Source: Bacteroidales bacterium (GTDB lineage: Bacteria > Bacteroidota > Bacteroidia > Bacteroidales > UBA932). Taken from it: a stretch of 64,000 nt of DNA. Every line of letters starts with the position of its first letter. The stretch's first letter is position 1. The notes under the pieces are model-generated. The model was not told the DNA's origin. It searched no databases and saw nothing but the letters and a program-made list of their open reading frames with translations. Below, piece after piece: positions 43,320 through 52,807 of this stretch. The DNA lies in NCBI GenBank assembly GCA_017620335.1, contig JAFZQO010000023.1:1-64000 (forward strand), written 5' to 3'. The position numbers were made by a program, and so were the translations under genes.

Positions 43320-43901
43320 ATGTTTTCAGAAAATACAATAAAATCCGGCTGTGTCGAAGTCATTTGCGGATCGATGTTTTCCGGCAAGACCGAGGAGCTT
43401 ATCCGTCGTCTCAAGAGGGCCCAGTTCGCCAACCAGAAGATAGCCATCTTCAAGCCCACAATCGACAACCGCTACTCTGACGTGGACGTCGTTTCCCACG
43501 ACCTCCACAGCATCACGTCCACCCCGGTGGACTCCCCGGTGAAGATGCTTTGCGTGCCGGATGACGTGCAGGTAGTCGGCATAGACGAGGCTCAGTTCTT
43601 CGATGGAAGCATCGTGGAGGTCGTCCAGACCCTGGCCAACCGCGGTGTCCGCGTCATCATCGCGGGCCTGGACACCGACTTCCTCGGCAAGCCCTTCGGG
43701 CCCATGCCGGCCCTCATGGCCATAGCCGAGGACGTCCAGAAGGTCCACGCCATCTGCGTCAGGTGCGGCAACCTTGCCAACCACTCGCACCGTCTCTCCG
43801 CGAGCACCAAGTTAGTGGAACTCGGGGAGAAGGACGTATATGAGCCTCTGTGCCGCCAGTGCTACAATGCCGCGCGGGCGGAGGAGAAGAACCGCCTATA
43901 G
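43320..43901 (+). CDS. tdk: Thymidine kinase
   Basis: A 193-residue type II thymidine kinase for salvage of thymidine to dTMP. The P-loop is in [18 protein letters not shown], the Walker B/DEAQF motif in GIDEAQFFD, the catalytic region in [17 protein letters not shown], and four zinc cysteines lie in CVRCG and CRQC. The ATG at 43320 is chosen because a promoter box ends at 43294, though an upstream in-frame ATG at 43275 exists. The end overlaps the SDR gene on the other strand by six bases. Confidence 0.95.
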   Translation: MFSENTIKSGCVEVICGSMFSGKTEELIRRLKRAQFANQKIAIFKPTIDNRYSDVDVVSHDLHSITSTPVDSPVKMLCVPDDVQVVGIDEAQFFDGSIVEVVQTLANRGVRVIIAGLDTDFLGKPFGPMPALMAIAEDVQKVHAICVRCGNLANHSHRLSASTKLVELGEKDVYEPLCRQCYNAARAEEKNRL

Positions 43902-44924
43902 CGCTGCGCGGATCCTGGCCTTCGCTTCCTCGAGGGTGTCTATCACCCTGTCGCACCATGCGTCGAATTCCGGATCATCCCTCTGGAGGGACGGGTGCGC
44001 CAGCACGTTTTCAATGGTCATGCGGATGCCTTGTTCGAAGCGGACCGTCGGAGTGAAGCCCGGCACGGCCCGCTTGAGTTTTGCGTTGTCGAAGATCACC
44101 GAGCAGGCCTTGTCGCCGACGAGGCTGCCCATCAGGTCGTAGTCGCTGACCGAAGCGAGATAGTCCGAAGCGACGTAATAAGGCTTGAGTTCCACGCCGA
44201 GAACGTCTGCGATGGTCATGTAGATCTGGTTCCAGGTGAGGGTCTCGTCGTTGGTGATCTGGAAGGCGGTGCCGATGGCGTGTGGATTGCCCATCAGCCC
44301 GGTAAATCCCTTGGCAAAGTCGGAATTGTGCGTCATCGTCCAGAGCGACGTGCCGTCACCGTGTATGATGACAGGCCTGCCTTCCATCATGCGCTTGATT
44401 ACCTGCCAGGAGCCGTTTTTCCCGTGTACTCCGAGGGGGACGCTCCTCTCGTCGTAAGTGTGGCTCGGGCGTATGATGGTGACCGGATAGCCTTCCTCGC
44501 GGTATTTCTTCATCAGGAACTCCTCGCAGGCGATCTTGTCCCTGGAGTATTGCCAATAGGGATTGGCCAGCGCCGTGCCTTCGTTGATCCATGGGCTCGG
44601 GACAGGTTTCTGGTACGCTGAGGCCGAACTTATGTACATGTATTGCCTGGTCCTGCCCTTGAACAGCCTGTAGTCGCGTTCGACCTGGCCCGGCACGAAG
44701 CCGATGAAGTCGCATACGCAGTCCCACTCGGTGCCTTCGAGCTTGCGTGCGACGTCCTCCTCGTCGTTTATGTCGGCGTTGATGACCCCGACTTCCCTGG
44801 GGAGGATATCGGAGCGGTTGCCCCTGTTGAGGAGCCAGAGCTCCCATTCCCCGTCCTTTGCTACCTTGCGCGTGATGGCGGTGCTGATGGTGCCGGTCCC
44901 GCCGATGAAGAGTGCTTTTTTCAT
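43896..44924 (-). CDS. NAD-dependent epimerase/dehydratase (SDR family)
   Basis: A 342-residue extended SDR. The dinucleotide site is [15 protein letters not shown], a variant of GxxGxxG; the next strands give LNRGNRSDI and [12 protein letters not shown]. The catalytic Ser/Tyr/Lys region reads [11 protein letters not shown] with [16 protein letters not shown] (YxxxK, here YSRDK). A C-terminal substrate part has [19 protein letters not shown]. The members most similar in pattern are often called NAD-dependent dehydratases or nucleoside-diphosphate-sugar epimerases; the substrate here is unknown. It is divergent from the transglycosylase gene. Confidence 0.85.
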   Translation of the reverse strand: MKKALFIGGTGTISTAITRKVAKDGEWELWLLNRGNRSDILPREVGVINADINDEEDVARKLEGTEWDCVCDFIGFVPGQVERDYRLFKGRTRQYMYISSASAYQKPVPSPWINEGTALANPYWQYSRDKIACEEFLMKKYREEGYPVTIIRPSHTYDERSVPLGVHGKNGSWQVIKRMMEGRPVIIHGDGTSLWTMTHNSDFAKGFTGLMGNPHAIGTAFQITNDETLTWNQIYMTIADVLGVELKPYYVASDYLASVSDYDLMGSLVGDKACSVIFDNAKLKRAVPGFTPTVRFEQGIRMTIENVLAHPSLQRDDPEFDAWCDRVIDTLEEAKARIRAAL

Positions 44925-44970
44925 AATCTGCAGTGGTTGGTTATTTCCTGCAATATACGAAAAAAATGTG

Positions 44971-44978
44971 TAAATTTG
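44971..44978 (+). promoter_or_regulatory. -7 box of the lytic transglycosylase gene
   Basis: TAAATTTG fits TAnnTTTG and ends 18 bases before the ATG at 44997. The base quartet 20 positions upstream is CCTG, so the -33 element is weak. Confidence 0.5.
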
Positions 44979-44996
44979 TACATACTCAATGACACT

Positions 44997-45920
44997 ATGA
45001 AGACCATCGGCTACCTTGCGGCTTTCACCGCCCTTTTCATCTCATGTTTCGTTTCCGTCGCCCAGCCACGGGTGCCGGACTATGTCGTGTTCGCGGGCGA
45101 CACAGTACGCTTCGACCGTGCCGACCTTAGGGAAAGGATGGACCGGGAACTGATAGCCTTCTGTTATTCACACACCAACTCAACGCTCATGATCAAGCGG
45201 GCCAACCGCTATTTCCCCCAGATTGAGCCACTTCTCAAGGCCGCGGGAGTGCCTGACGACCTCAAGTACCTGATGGTGATCGAAAGCAACGTCGATCCCA
45301 AGGCGGTCTCCTCCGCAGGCGCTGCCGGGCTCTGGCAGTTCATGCGCGAGACGGCCCGCGGCTACGGCCTGGTCGTCGACAGCGAGGTGGACGAGCGTTA
45401 CCATGTGGAGAAGGCCACCCTGGCGGCGTGCAAGTATCTCAAGGAAGCCTATGCCAGATACAAGGACTGGATGACGGTGGCGGCCAGCTACAATGCCGGT
45501 CAGGGAGGCATTTCAAAACGCCTCACGGACCAGCGCCAGGATACCGCGCTGGATCTCTGGCTGGTCGAGGAAACCTCAAGGTACATGTTCCGCATCCTCG
45601 CCGCCAAGCTGTATTTCTCCAATCCCGCCGCATTCGGTTTCACTTTCACGCGTGAAGACCTTTATCCTTACATCCCTCCCCGTGACGAGATAGAGATCAG
45701 GGGACCGATAAACGACCTGGTCGATTTCGCGGAGCAGTACGGCGTTTCCTATTACGATCTCAAGCAGGCCAACCTCTGGCTTCGCGACTCCAAGCTCGTC
45801 AACAAGGACAGGCGCACGTATTTCATTGCCATCCCCGACGTCGAATCTGAAAGATACGACCCTTCGAAGACCCGCGTGCACGACATGGCGTGGGTCAGAT
45901 TTGCACCCATGATGCCATGA
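44997..45920 (+). CDS. Lytic transglycosylase, MltD-like with SLT domain
   Basis: A 307-residue exported peptidoglycan-cleaving enzyme. The signal peptide (MKTIGYLAAFTALFISCFVS) ends near VAQ-P. The SLT domain spans about residues 75-205: YLMVIESNVDPKAVSSAGAAGLWQF contains the catalytic glutamate and the GLWQFM motif; AASYNAGQGGISK is the second conserved motif. The last 80 residues look like one LysM-type region (INDLVDFAEQYGVSYYDLKQANLWLR). It would cut glycan strands to 1,6-anhydro products. The cysteine at 17 lacks a proper lipobox, so a periplasmic enzyme is likely. Its stop overlaps the menA start (ATGA). Confidence 0.9.
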   Translation: MKTIGYLAAFTALFISCFVSVAQPRVPDYVVFAGDTVRFDRADLRERMDRELIAFCYSHTNSTLMIKRANRYFPQIEPLLKAAGVPDDLKYLMVIESNVDPKAVSSAGAAGLWQFMRETARGYGLVVDSEVDERYHVEKATLAACKYLKEAYARYKDWMTVAASYNAGQGGISKRLTDQRQDTALDLWLVEETSRYMFRILAAKLYFSNPAAFGFTFTREDLYPYIPPRDEIEIRGPINDLVDFAEQYGVSYYDLKQANLWLRDSKLVNKDRRTYFIAIPDVESERYDPSKTRVHDMAWVRFAPMMP

Positions 45921-46822
45921 CCTTTTCTTCCTGTCTTAAATCAATGCGTCTCAGGACGCTTCCGCTGTCCCTTTCGGGCATAGTGATGGGCATATTCCTC
46001 GCTGCGGCAGACTACCGCATCGACGCCCTTATCGTCATTTTCCTGGCACTGACCACCGTCTGCCTCCAGATCCTTACCAACCTGTCCAACGAGCTGGGAG
46101 ACACCTTGCACGGCACTGATACTGCCGAGAGGCAGGGTATACGGTATTCCCTTCAGGACGGGGACATGACCGTGCCTGAGATGAAGAGGCTGATAGGCGT
46201 GATGGTGGCCCTGTGCTGCATCTTCGGCCTGCTGATGATATACTTCTCGTTCGGGAAGCTTTTCGACTGGACGCCGGTTGCATTCATCATCCTCGGCGCG
46301 GCAGCCATCTGGGCGGCGATGCATTATACCCTCGGGAAGAATCCCTACGGGTACCGCGGCCTCGGAGACCTTTTCGTATTCCTGTTCTTCGGTATCGCCA
46401 CCGTGTGCGGAGGGTATTTCCTGTGTGCACATGAATTCCCCTCATGGATCATCCTCCTGCCAGCCGCGGCCACAGGACTCTTCAGCGTGGCGGTGCTGAA
46501 CGTAAACAACATACGGGACATGAAGACGGATGCGGCCACCCGCGTGACCGTGGCCATGAAGCTTGGCGTCAAGCGTGCGCGCATCTATCAGACCGCGCTG
46601 ATCGTGCTGGGCTGGGCTTGCATGATTGCCTATTGCTCGCTGCGATTCTTCAGTATCTGGCATTATCTATTTGTGCTGACCCTGCCGCTGTTCGTGCTTC
46701 ACCTGCGAGGGGTGTGGACGCGCGAGGACCGCGCCCTTGACCCGATGCTTCCGCTTCTGGTCATGAGTTCGTTCCTCTTCTCGCTGCTCGCGGGGATCGG
46801 CTTCGTGGCCTTCCTTTTCTAG
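45917..46822 (+). CDS. menA: 1,4-dihydroxy-2-naphthoate polyprenyltransferase
   Basis: MenA attaches the polyprenyl tail to DHNA, forming demethylmenaquinone in the inner membrane. The 301-residue protein has 8-9 membrane segments and the UbiA-fold motifs: NLSNELGDTLHGTD (first aspartate-rich motif, N/D-x-x-x-D type) and VLNVNNIRDMKTDAATRVTVA (second). RLRTLPLSLSGIVMG is the usual opening. I use the ATG at 45917, coupled to the transglycosylase stop. The menG gene lies opposite, tail to tail with a four-base overlap, so two menaquinone genes meet here on opposite strands. Confidence 0.93.
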   Translation: MTFSSCLKSMRLRTLPLSLSGIVMGIFLAAADYRIDALIVIFLALTTVCLQILTNLSNELGDTLHGTDTAERQGIRYSLQDGDMTVPEMKRLIGVMVALCCIFGLLMIYFSFGKLFDWTPVAFIILGAAAIWAAMHYTLGKNPYGYRGLGDLFVFLFFGIATVCGGYFLCAHEFPSWIILLPAAATGLFSVAVLNVNNIRDMKTDAATRVTVAMKLGVKRARIYQTALIVLGWACMIAYCSLRFFSIWHYLFVLTLPLFVLHLRGVWTREDRALDPMLPLLVMSSFLFSLLAGIGFVAFLF

Positions 46823-47523
46823 GGTTTCACTCCCACATACATCCGGCAGATGCCGAGGGTGAAGGCCTTGTGCCTTACTTCGGTGTAGCCGCACGAAGCC
46901 ATCGTGGCCATCCATTCCTTTTTACCGGGGAACTGAAGGACCGATGCCGGGAGGTAGCGGTATGCGGCCCTGTCGCCCGAAACCTTCCCGCCTATGAGGG
47001 GAAGGATGCGGGTGAAATAGAGCTTGTAGCACCAGCGGAAGACGGGATTGGACGGGACGGAAAGCTCGAGGATGACGAGTTTTCCGCCGGGCTTGAGGAT
47101 GCGGAGGATCTCCCGCAGGGCCTTCTCACGGTGTTCGAAGTTGCGGATGCCGAAGGCGATGGCCGCGCAGTCGAAGCAGGCGTCCGCGAAGCCCGTGGCT
47201 TCGCTGTCGCCCAGCATGACGCCGACGCGGTCCTCCAGCCCTGAGGCCTCGAGTTTCCTGCGCATCACGGCAAGCATGCCTTCCGAGATGTCAAGGCCGG
47301 TGACATGGCTGCCGGGGGACATCCTTTTCGCTATCCCTATACTGAAATCGCCCGTACCGCAGGCTATGTCGAGGATTTCCTGGACGGCGCCGTCGCGGAC
47401 GATCTCCCTGATCGCCCTCCTGCGCCAGCTGCGGTCTATCCCCAGCGACATGATGTGGTTCAGGCGGTCGTAGTCGGCTGCGATACCGTCGAACATTTCC
47501 TGTATCTTCTCCTTTTTCGGCAT
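46819..47523 (-). CDS. menG: Demethylmenaquinone methyltransferase
   Basis: A 234-residue SAM-dependent methyltransferase of the UbiE/MenG family, which completes menaquinone. It opens KIQEMFDGIAADYDRLNHIMSLGIDRSWRR, the classic signature, with motif I in ILDIACGTGDFSI, then GLDISEGML and FDCAAIAFGIRNFEHREKAL and GGKLVILELSVP. Length fits. As ubiquinone is not made by Bacteroidota, the menaquinone role is the natural call. It ends opposite menA. Confidence 0.94.
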   Translation of the reverse strand: MPKKEKIQEMFDGIAADYDRLNHIMSLGIDRSWRRRAIREIVRDGAVQEILDIACGTGDFSIGIAKRMSPGSHVTGLDISEGMLAVMRRKLEASGLEDRVGVMLGDSEATGFADACFDCAAIAFGIRNFEHREKALREILRILKPGGKLVILELSVPSNPVFRWCYKLYFTRILPLIGGKVSGDRAAYRYLPASVLQFPGKKEWMATMASCGYTEVRHKAFTLGICRMYVGVKP

Positions 47524-47544
47524 ACGGTGTCAAGTGTTTCTGGA

Positions 47545-48288
47545 TTAGCCGTCGGATACAAGCGAACGGGACCCAAGCCAGGCGTCGAAGTCCTGTCGGA
47601 AGGAGTCTGAAACGTGTATGAAGGCCCCTTCGATACTGATGTCCCCTCCCGGAGAAACGCTCCCGATCCGGTCTAGGGACACGATGTAGGAACGGTGGAC
47701 GCGCATGAAGCGGTCGCGCGGAAGCATGTCTTCCAATGCCTTGATGGTAATGTGTGTGACCAGGTTATTGCCATTTGCGAGAATGACCCTAACGTAATCC
47801 TTCATGCCCTCGAAGTAAAGGATGTCGTTCAGGAAGACCTTCTGCATGCCTCCGTCGCATTTGACGAAGATGGAGTCTGCCTGGCGCGGCGGCGCGGCGG
47901 GCCGGGCGGCTGCGTCCGCAGCCTTCTCCAGCCCGGCAAGTCGCCGCGCCTTCTCCGCCGCCTCGAGGAACTTCTGGTATCGCACCGGCTTGAGGAGGAA
48001 GTCCACGGCAGATACCTCATAGCTCTCGTAGGCATACTGCTTGAAGGCGGTGGTGAAGATGATCTTGGTCCCCTCCGGAACCATGTGCGACAGCTCCATC
48101 CCGTTGAGGTCCGGCATCTGGATATCCATGAAGACCACGTCAGGCCTGCGGGACTGGATCTCTGAAAGGGCAAGGACGGGATCGGTGAACGATGCCTCCA
48201 TGTCAAGGAACGGAGTCCTGGAGATATAGTTCTCGATCATCCTGACGGCCAGCGGCTCGTCGTCCACGACGATGCACTTCAGGTTCAT
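47545..48288 (-). CDS. LytTR-type response regulator
   Basis: A 247-residue response regulator. The receiver domain (residues 1-115) has CIVVDDEPLAVRMIENYI, the phosphorylated aspartate in VVFMDIQMPDLNG, and the FLLKPV lysine. A Pro/Ala linker (about 125-140) leads to the LytTR DNA-binding domain (about 145-240; LNDILYFEGMKDYVRVIL, FMRVHRSYIVSLDRI). It is translated from an ATGA overlap with the sensor kinase and so acts with it. Targets are unknown; the TonB-type receptor gene upstream on the same strand is a possible one. Confidence 0.93.
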   Translation of the reverse strand: MNLKCIVVDDEPLAVRMIENYISRTPFLDMEASFTDPVLALSEIQSRRPDVVFMDIQMPDLNGMELSHMVPEGTKIIFTTAFKQYAYESYEVSAVDFLLKPVRYQKFLEAAEKARRLAGLEKAADAAARPAAPPRQADSIFVKCDGGMQKVFLNDILYFEGMKDYVRVILANGNNLVTHITIKALEDMLPRDRFMRVHRSYIVSLDRIGSVSPGGDISIEGAFIHVSDSFRQDFDAWLGSRSLVSDG

Positions 48289-49358
48289 GACAACAGCCCT
48301 TTAAGGCGGACGGAGGCGGTATATGTGTCTCCGTCGGTGCCGGAATCGTATTCGAATGCTCCGGGATACAGGAGCTCCAGGCGTCTCTGAAGGTTCTCAA
48401 GGCCTATCCCTGAGCCTATATGGTCCGTGCCGCTCTTCTCGAAGACGGAATTCTCGCAGACGAACAGCAGGTCGTTTCCCTCGGAGGACATCCTCACCCG
48501 GACGAAGGACGGGTAACGTGCATTGACTCCGTGCTTGAAAGCGTTCTCTATCAGGGAGATGAAGAGAAGGGGAGCCACCATGGCATCTCCGGGTTGTACG
48601 GAAAAGTCCTTCACGACAGTGGTCATCTCATTGCAGCGGAGCGACATCAGCCCGATGTAATTGTCCATGAACTCCATTTCCCCGGAAAGGGGGACCAAGT
48701 CCTTGTTGCTGTCATACAGGGCATACCGGAGCAGGTCGCTGAGCTGGCCGATGCTCTCCTGCGCCTTGTCGGGGTCGATCTGGGTCAGGGATGATATGTT
48801 GTTAAGGGTGTTGAAGAGGAAGTGCGGGTTGAGCTGGTTCTTGAGCCAGTTCAGCTCAGCCTCGGCGCTCTTGCGCTTCTCCTCCTCTATCTTGACCTTG
48901 AGTTCATTGTTGCGCCGTATCTGTCTTACTCCTACGGCCAGGAGTATGAAAACACATTGGACAATTATCCCGACGAACACCATGCCCGCGTAAAGCGCCC
49001 AGATGTCGTTGATGGCGAAGGGAAGGCCTTCTGTCAGCTGCTCCTTCGCCTCGTCCGTCAAAGGCTGCGGGAAGAAGGCCCTGGCATTGAGCATCAGGAT
49101 GAGGGCTGCATTGGCTATGTAGAACCATTTCTTCCTGCCTTCCCTGAACAGGAAGGACGGAACCAACCAGAAATAGTTGACCAGGTACAGCAGAAGGACC
49201 GGGGCCATGATCCTGACGGTGGATTTGAACACGGTGACGGCATTCGCGGTGTTGCCGGTGATGGACCAGCTCAGGAACGCGGGCATCAGGATCACGAAGG
49301 ACCAGACCAGGACCTGCGTCAGGTTGATGAGGCTCTTTGATTTGTCACGTTTTTCCAT
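48285..49358 (-). CDS. LytS-like sensor histidine kinase
   Basis: A 357-residue inner-membrane sensor kinase with four predicted membrane segments in the first 150 residues and no large periplasmic domain. A short coiled coil (KVKIEEEKRKSAEAELNWLK) leads to the His_kinase domain NQLNPHFLFNTLNNISSL with the phosphoacceptor histidine, then the ATPase N box ENAFKHGV and G box IGLENLQRRLELLYPG. It signals to the LytTR regulator encoded next. The absence of a sensor domain implies it senses a membrane or small signal. A 26-base gap separates it from the barrel gene. Confidence 0.92.
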   Translation of the reverse strand: MEKRDKSKSLINLTQVLVWSFVILMPAFLSWSITGNTANAVTVFKSTVRIMAPVLLLYLVNYFWLVPSFLFREGRKKWFYIANAALILMLNARAFFPQPLTDEAKEQLTEGLPFAINDIWALYAGMVFVGIIVQCVFILLAVGVRQIRRNNELKVKIEEEKRKSAEAELNWLKNQLNPHFLFNTLNNISSLTQIDPDKAQESIGQLSDLLRYALYDSNKDLVPLSGEMEFMDNYIGLMSLRCNEMTTVVKDFSVQPGDAMVAPLLFISLIENAFKHGVNARYPSFVRVRMSSEGNDLLFVCENSVFEKSGTDHIGSGIGLENLQRRLELLYPGAFEYDSGTDGDTYTASVRLKGLLS

Positions 49359-49384
49359 AACGGAACAAATATAACGATTTCTTT

Positions 49385-51877
49385 TTACAATCCGGCAGGG
49401 AGGGAACCCGTTGAACCGCCTCCGAGGGCGCCGCTTCCGTTCAGGGTCTCGGCCGTGCTCTGCGTATTGATCACGTCGTCGTTGACGATGGTCTTCCTGG
49501 CTTTCTTCACGCTGGCATTACCCTGCTTGCCGAAGGTCCAGCTGAGGCTGACGGAGGCCTGGCGGATGGGGATGGCGACCGACATGTCACTGACGAAGTC
49601 CCTGGTTTCCGAGTGAGACTGGATCGCCAGGCTTTTCGAACTCAGCGGGGAAATTGCCGAGAGGCTGATGCTGAGACGGTCATCGAGGAAGGTCTTGGTC
49701 AGTCCGAGCGTTCCAAGGCTGATGCCGGTGCTCCATCCCTGCAGGTCCTGCGTCCTGGTCATCAGTATGGCGTTGGCACTGAAGCGGAGGTCCCAGGGGA
49801 GTGTTTGCTGGAAGCCCAGCAGACCGTTTCCGCTCCAACCGGAGTTGCTCTGGTCGAGGACGTCGCTGCGGAGGTCCATATAGTCCACTCCGCCGTTGAG
49901 GATGATGCGGGTTTTGGCTCCTGCGTTGACCATGACGAAGGCGTTCAGGCCCGCGTCGGATGATTTCACGATGTTGCCGTATGTCGTATGGAGTACGTTG
50001 TCCTTGTAGAAACTGTAGGCGGAGATGCCGTTGCCGGTGTAGGCATAGCGGGCGGTGAGGTTGAGCATGAACTTGGTGGTGAAGTAGTTGTACACCAGGT
50101 TCAGGGTGTGGCCCTTCTCCACTTCGAGGTCGGGATTGCCGTAGCTCAGCGCGGTCGGGTCCGAGTCGTTCCTGTAGGGGTTGAGGTAGGTGATGCCCGG
50201 ACGGCTGATGCGTATGTTGTAGCTCAGGCCGATGTTGGAAGTCATCCCAAGGTTGTACTGAATGCTGGCGGAAGGGACCAGGCTGCCGTAACCCGTCTGG
50301 AAATCCGAACCTCCGTCCTGGACGTAGCGCTGCCATGTATGCTCATACCGGGCACCGGCCTTGATTCCGAAGGATCCCAGGTTGACAGACATCTCCGCAT
50401 AGGCGGCTCCAATCTTGTTGTAATAGTCGTATTCTGTGCTGCCGGGGGCGTTGTATGCCCAGCCGCTGCCGTTCCAAAGATAGTTCTGCTGGTCAGAATA
50501 ATTGTGGCGGGAGATGAATTTCATTCCGGTGGAAAAAGTGCCGACCCCGTCTATCGGGGAGGTGAAGTCAGCCTGGACGGTGTGGTCGGACGAGTTGGTC
50601 TTCCCGTCAGTGCGGCGGTCGGTGAGGTCCAGGAACGCGCTGTCGGCCGTTCCGAAGACATTCTTGATGTCGGTGACTGTCGGGCTTGCCGAGAACAGGT
50701 ACGAGAGGACGAAACTCCGGTTAGGAGAGTCCGCCCAGAGGTGCTGGTAATCGGCGCTGGCGGTGACGGAAGCCGTGCTCCCCTTGGTCCAACTGCCCGT
50801 AGTGTAGCTGAACCCGGTTCCGCCGAATCCCATGGTGGTGAGTCCCGTGTCGTCGCTCGTGGTTCCCAGGCGCATGAGGCCTGCGGTGGCGGAGATGAGG
50901 TTCCGCTCGTCTATGTCGTAGCTGAGGCTGAGGTTGCCGAGGGCTATCGGGGTTTTCATCGTCCCCTCGTTATGCATCGTGGTGGTCATCCCGGAAGTGG
51001 ACGTGCGGCTGACATCGGTCGTCGTGCCCGGGCTGTTGTTCAGCATGGCGTTGCCGGTGAAGCTCATGGCGAATTTCCCCCTCTGCAGGGTATAGAAGGC
51101 TCCGGCGCCGCCTCCGCGGGTGGAGGCCTGGGCCGTGAGGGTGCCGTAGGCTCCCTCCGCGGCGCTCTGGCCGCCGGTGACTTCACGGTTGGTCGTGATC
51201 TGGAGGACGCCTCCCACCCCCTCGGCGTCATAACGGACTCCGGGGTTCGTGACGACGGAGATGTCCTTGACGGCGCTGGCGGGCATCATCTTGAATACAA
51301 GTGAAGGATTGGAGGAGATCATTTGGTTGGGCTTCCCGTCGACGTATACCTGGAAGGAGGAGCTTCCGTTGACCGTGATGTTGTCCTGTCCGTCCACCGA
51401 TACCATGGGGACTTTCCGGAGCATGTCCAGTACTGTGCTCGTCTTTGAATCAACGTCGTGGGCAACGTCGTAAGTCATCTTGTCTACATCCATCTTGACC
51501 AATGGCCTCTGCGCCGTGATGGAGCCGGCGTTGAGGGTCTGGACATCGTCCTGTATGAGGATGGTTCCCAGTTCGATGGTGGCCACTGTCCCGTCAATCG
51601 TGAAGTCGCGGGTGACGGCCTTCCGGCCCATGTTGCTGAACAGCAGGCGGTAATCGCCCTTTCCGGTGAGGGATTGTGCGAACTTGCCGTCACTGTCCGT
51701 GGTGGTGAAAGCTATGGGCTTCTCCATGTCGGGAGCCTTGAAGAACTGTATGATCGCTGAGGGTTCACCCTCGCGGGAAAGCGAGTCGAGCACAGTGCCG
51801 GTGACGACGGTCTGTTGGGCGAGTGCCGCCACGGCTGTGGAGGCCAGGATGATGAGGGAGGACAGTATCTTTTTCAT
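49385..51877 (-). CDS. TonB-dependent-receptor-like outer-membrane barrel (OMP_b-brl_3 type)
   Basis: An 830-residue outer-membrane protein. A signal peptide (MKKILSSLIILASTAVAALA) is followed by a carboxypeptidase regulatory-like domain (residues about 24-100), a plug domain (about 115-230: LDMLRKVPMVSVDGQDNITVNGSSSFQVYVDG and ITTNREV) and a long barrel with TYLNPYRNDSDPTALSYGNP. These features match the Bacteroidota outer_membrane_beta-barrel family PF14905. Substrate unknown. The C-terminus is odd: after the strand QASVSLSWTFGKQG come about 45 charged and Gly/Ser residues with no terminal aromatic. A TATGTTTG box (51916-51909) is the likely -7. The start at 51877 is the ATG of the signal peptide. 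Confidence 0.87.
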   Translation of the reverse strand: MKKILSSLIILASTAVAALAQQTVVTGTVLDSLSREGEPSAIIQFFKAPDMEKPIAFTTTDSDGKFAQSLTGKGDYRLLFSNMGRKAVTRDFTIDGTVATIELGTILIQDDVQTLNAGSITAQRPLVKMDVDKMTYDVAHDVDSKTSTVLDMLRKVPMVSVDGQDNITVNGSSSFQVYVDGKPNQMISSNPSLVFKMMPASAVKDISVVTNPGVRYDAEGVGGVLQITTNREVTGGQSAAEGAYGTLTAQASTRGGGAGAFYTLQRGKFAMSFTGNAMLNNSPGTTTDVSRTSTSGMTTTMHNEGTMKTPIALGNLSLSYDIDERNLISATAGLMRLGTTSDDTGLTTMGFGGTGFSYTTGSWTKGSTASVTASADYQHLWADSPNRSFVLSYLFSASPTVTDIKNVFGTADSAFLDLTDRRTDGKTNSSDHTVQADFTSPIDGVGTFSTGMKFISRHNYSDQQNYLWNGSGWAYNAPGSTEYDYYNKIGAAYAEMSVNLGSFGIKAGARYEHTWQRYVQDGGSDFQTGYGSLVPSASIQYNLGMTSNIGLSYNIRISRPGITYLNPYRNDSDPTALSYGNPDLEVEKGHTLNLVYNYFTTKFMLNLTARYAYTGNGISAYSFYKDNVLHTTYGNIVKSSDAGLNAFVMVNAGAKTRIILNGGVDYMDLRSDVLDQSNSGWSGNGLLGFQQTLPWDLRFSANAILMTRTQDLQGWSTGISLGTLGLTKTFLDDRLSISLSAISPLSSKSLAIQSHSETRDFVSDMSVAIPIRQASVSLSWTFGKQGNASVKKARKTIVNDDVINTQSTAETLNGSGALGGGSTGSLPAGL

Positions 51878-51908
51878 TTTCCGTAAGTTTTTTCCGGTTT
51901 TCACGGTA

Positions 51909-51916
51909 CAAACATA
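51909..51916 (-). promoter_or_regulatory. -7 box of the TonB-type barrel gene
   Basis: Minus-strand TATGTTTG fits TAnnTTTG and lies about 31 bases before the start codon at 51877. No TTTG is seen at the right distance upstream. Confidence 0.45.
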
Positions 51917-51986
51917 CGGCAGGGATTGCAAGCCTGTCCCGGATTTCGACCAATCGCCCTTTTCCTTCGACGAATGCCTCCTCTTG

Positions 51987-52601
51987 CTAGCGTATGAAAT
52001 GCATAGGCGCCCAGGGCTCGTCGCTGCCGGGTGCGGGCTTGCCGCCGGTAGCCTTGAGCAGGGCCGCCATGTTGTTGGCAAGGGTGCGCATGGTCTGCAT
52101 GCCCTCGGCGTCGAGAGCGGCCTGGCCCGGTTCCCGACCATAGACTATGTTCCAATACTGGGACGTCACCACGGGCATGTTCATCATCTGGAAGGGCATG
52201 TTGAGGGTCTGGAAAGCTGCGTCTGCGCCGCCCCTGCGGCATACGGCCACCGCGGCGGCCGGCTTGCCCTTCACGGCCGCCCCATTGGAATAGAACATCC
52301 TCTGGACCACCGCGAGGAGGGCTCCGTTGGGCTGACCATAATATACGGGCGAGCCGATGACCAGCGCGTCCGCTCCGTCCAGTTTCCCGGAGATCCTGTT
52401 GCAGATGTCGTCGTCGAAGGCGCATGCCCCGGGTTTATTGTGGCAGGCATTGCATGCGATGCAACCCCTGACGGGCTTGGTACCTATCCATACGGTCTCA
52501 GTTTCGATACCAAGCTTTTCCAACTGTCCTGCCATCTCCGCCAGGGCGATGGAGGTGTTGCCCTTCTGACGGGGGCTCCCGTTTATCAACAAAACTTTCA
52601 T
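51987..52601 (-). CDS. Flavodoxin-like NAD(P)H-dependent FMN oxidoreductase
   Basis: A 204-residue cytoplasmic flavoprotein of the NADPH-dependent FMN reductase group. It opens MKVLLINGSPRQKGNTSIAL, the FMN-phosphate loop, and has the iron-sulfur-type cysteine set GCIACNACHNKPGACAFDD found in Isf-like proteins, then GSPVYYGQPNGALLAVVQRM. Substrate is unknown; such enzymes reduce quinones, nitro compounds or iron. The start at 52601 is preferred to 52607 because a minus-strand TACTTTTG promoter box (52612-52605) covers the latter. The transcript may have no leader. Confidence 0.87.
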   Translation of the reverse strand: MKVLLINGSPRQKGNTSIALAEMAGQLEKLGIETETVWIGTKPVRGCIACNACHNKPGACAFDDDICNRISGKLDGADALVIGSPVYYGQPNGALLAVVQRMFYSNGAAVKGKPAAAVAVCRRGGADAAFQTLNMPFQMMNMPVVTSQYWNIVYGREPGQAALDAEGMQTMRTLANNMAALLKATGGKPAPGSDEPWAPMHFIR

Positions 52602-52604
52602 ATA

Positions 52605-52636
52605 CAAAAGTAACTCATTTCGTCTTTTCCGACAAC
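52605..52636 (-). promoter_or_regulatory. Promoter of the flavodoxin-like gene
   Basis: Minus-strand GTTG (52636-52633), 20 bases, TACTTTTG (52612-52605), one mismatch in the first box. The -7 box ends only three bases before the ATG at 52601, implying a leaderless or almost leaderless mRNA. Confidence 0.55.
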
Positions 52637-52807
52637 TTTATTTCTAACTCTCTCACCTTCTGAATATTATTACTCTATTAATTGATATGGCACTTAAGTG
52701 ACTGGTTTTCAGAAAGATATTCCCTTGCCCGTACTCATTTTCGGATATGGACGAAAGACGATTATGCTGATTTTCAAGGAGTTAACTGCCATCGAATAAT
52801 GGTTCCA

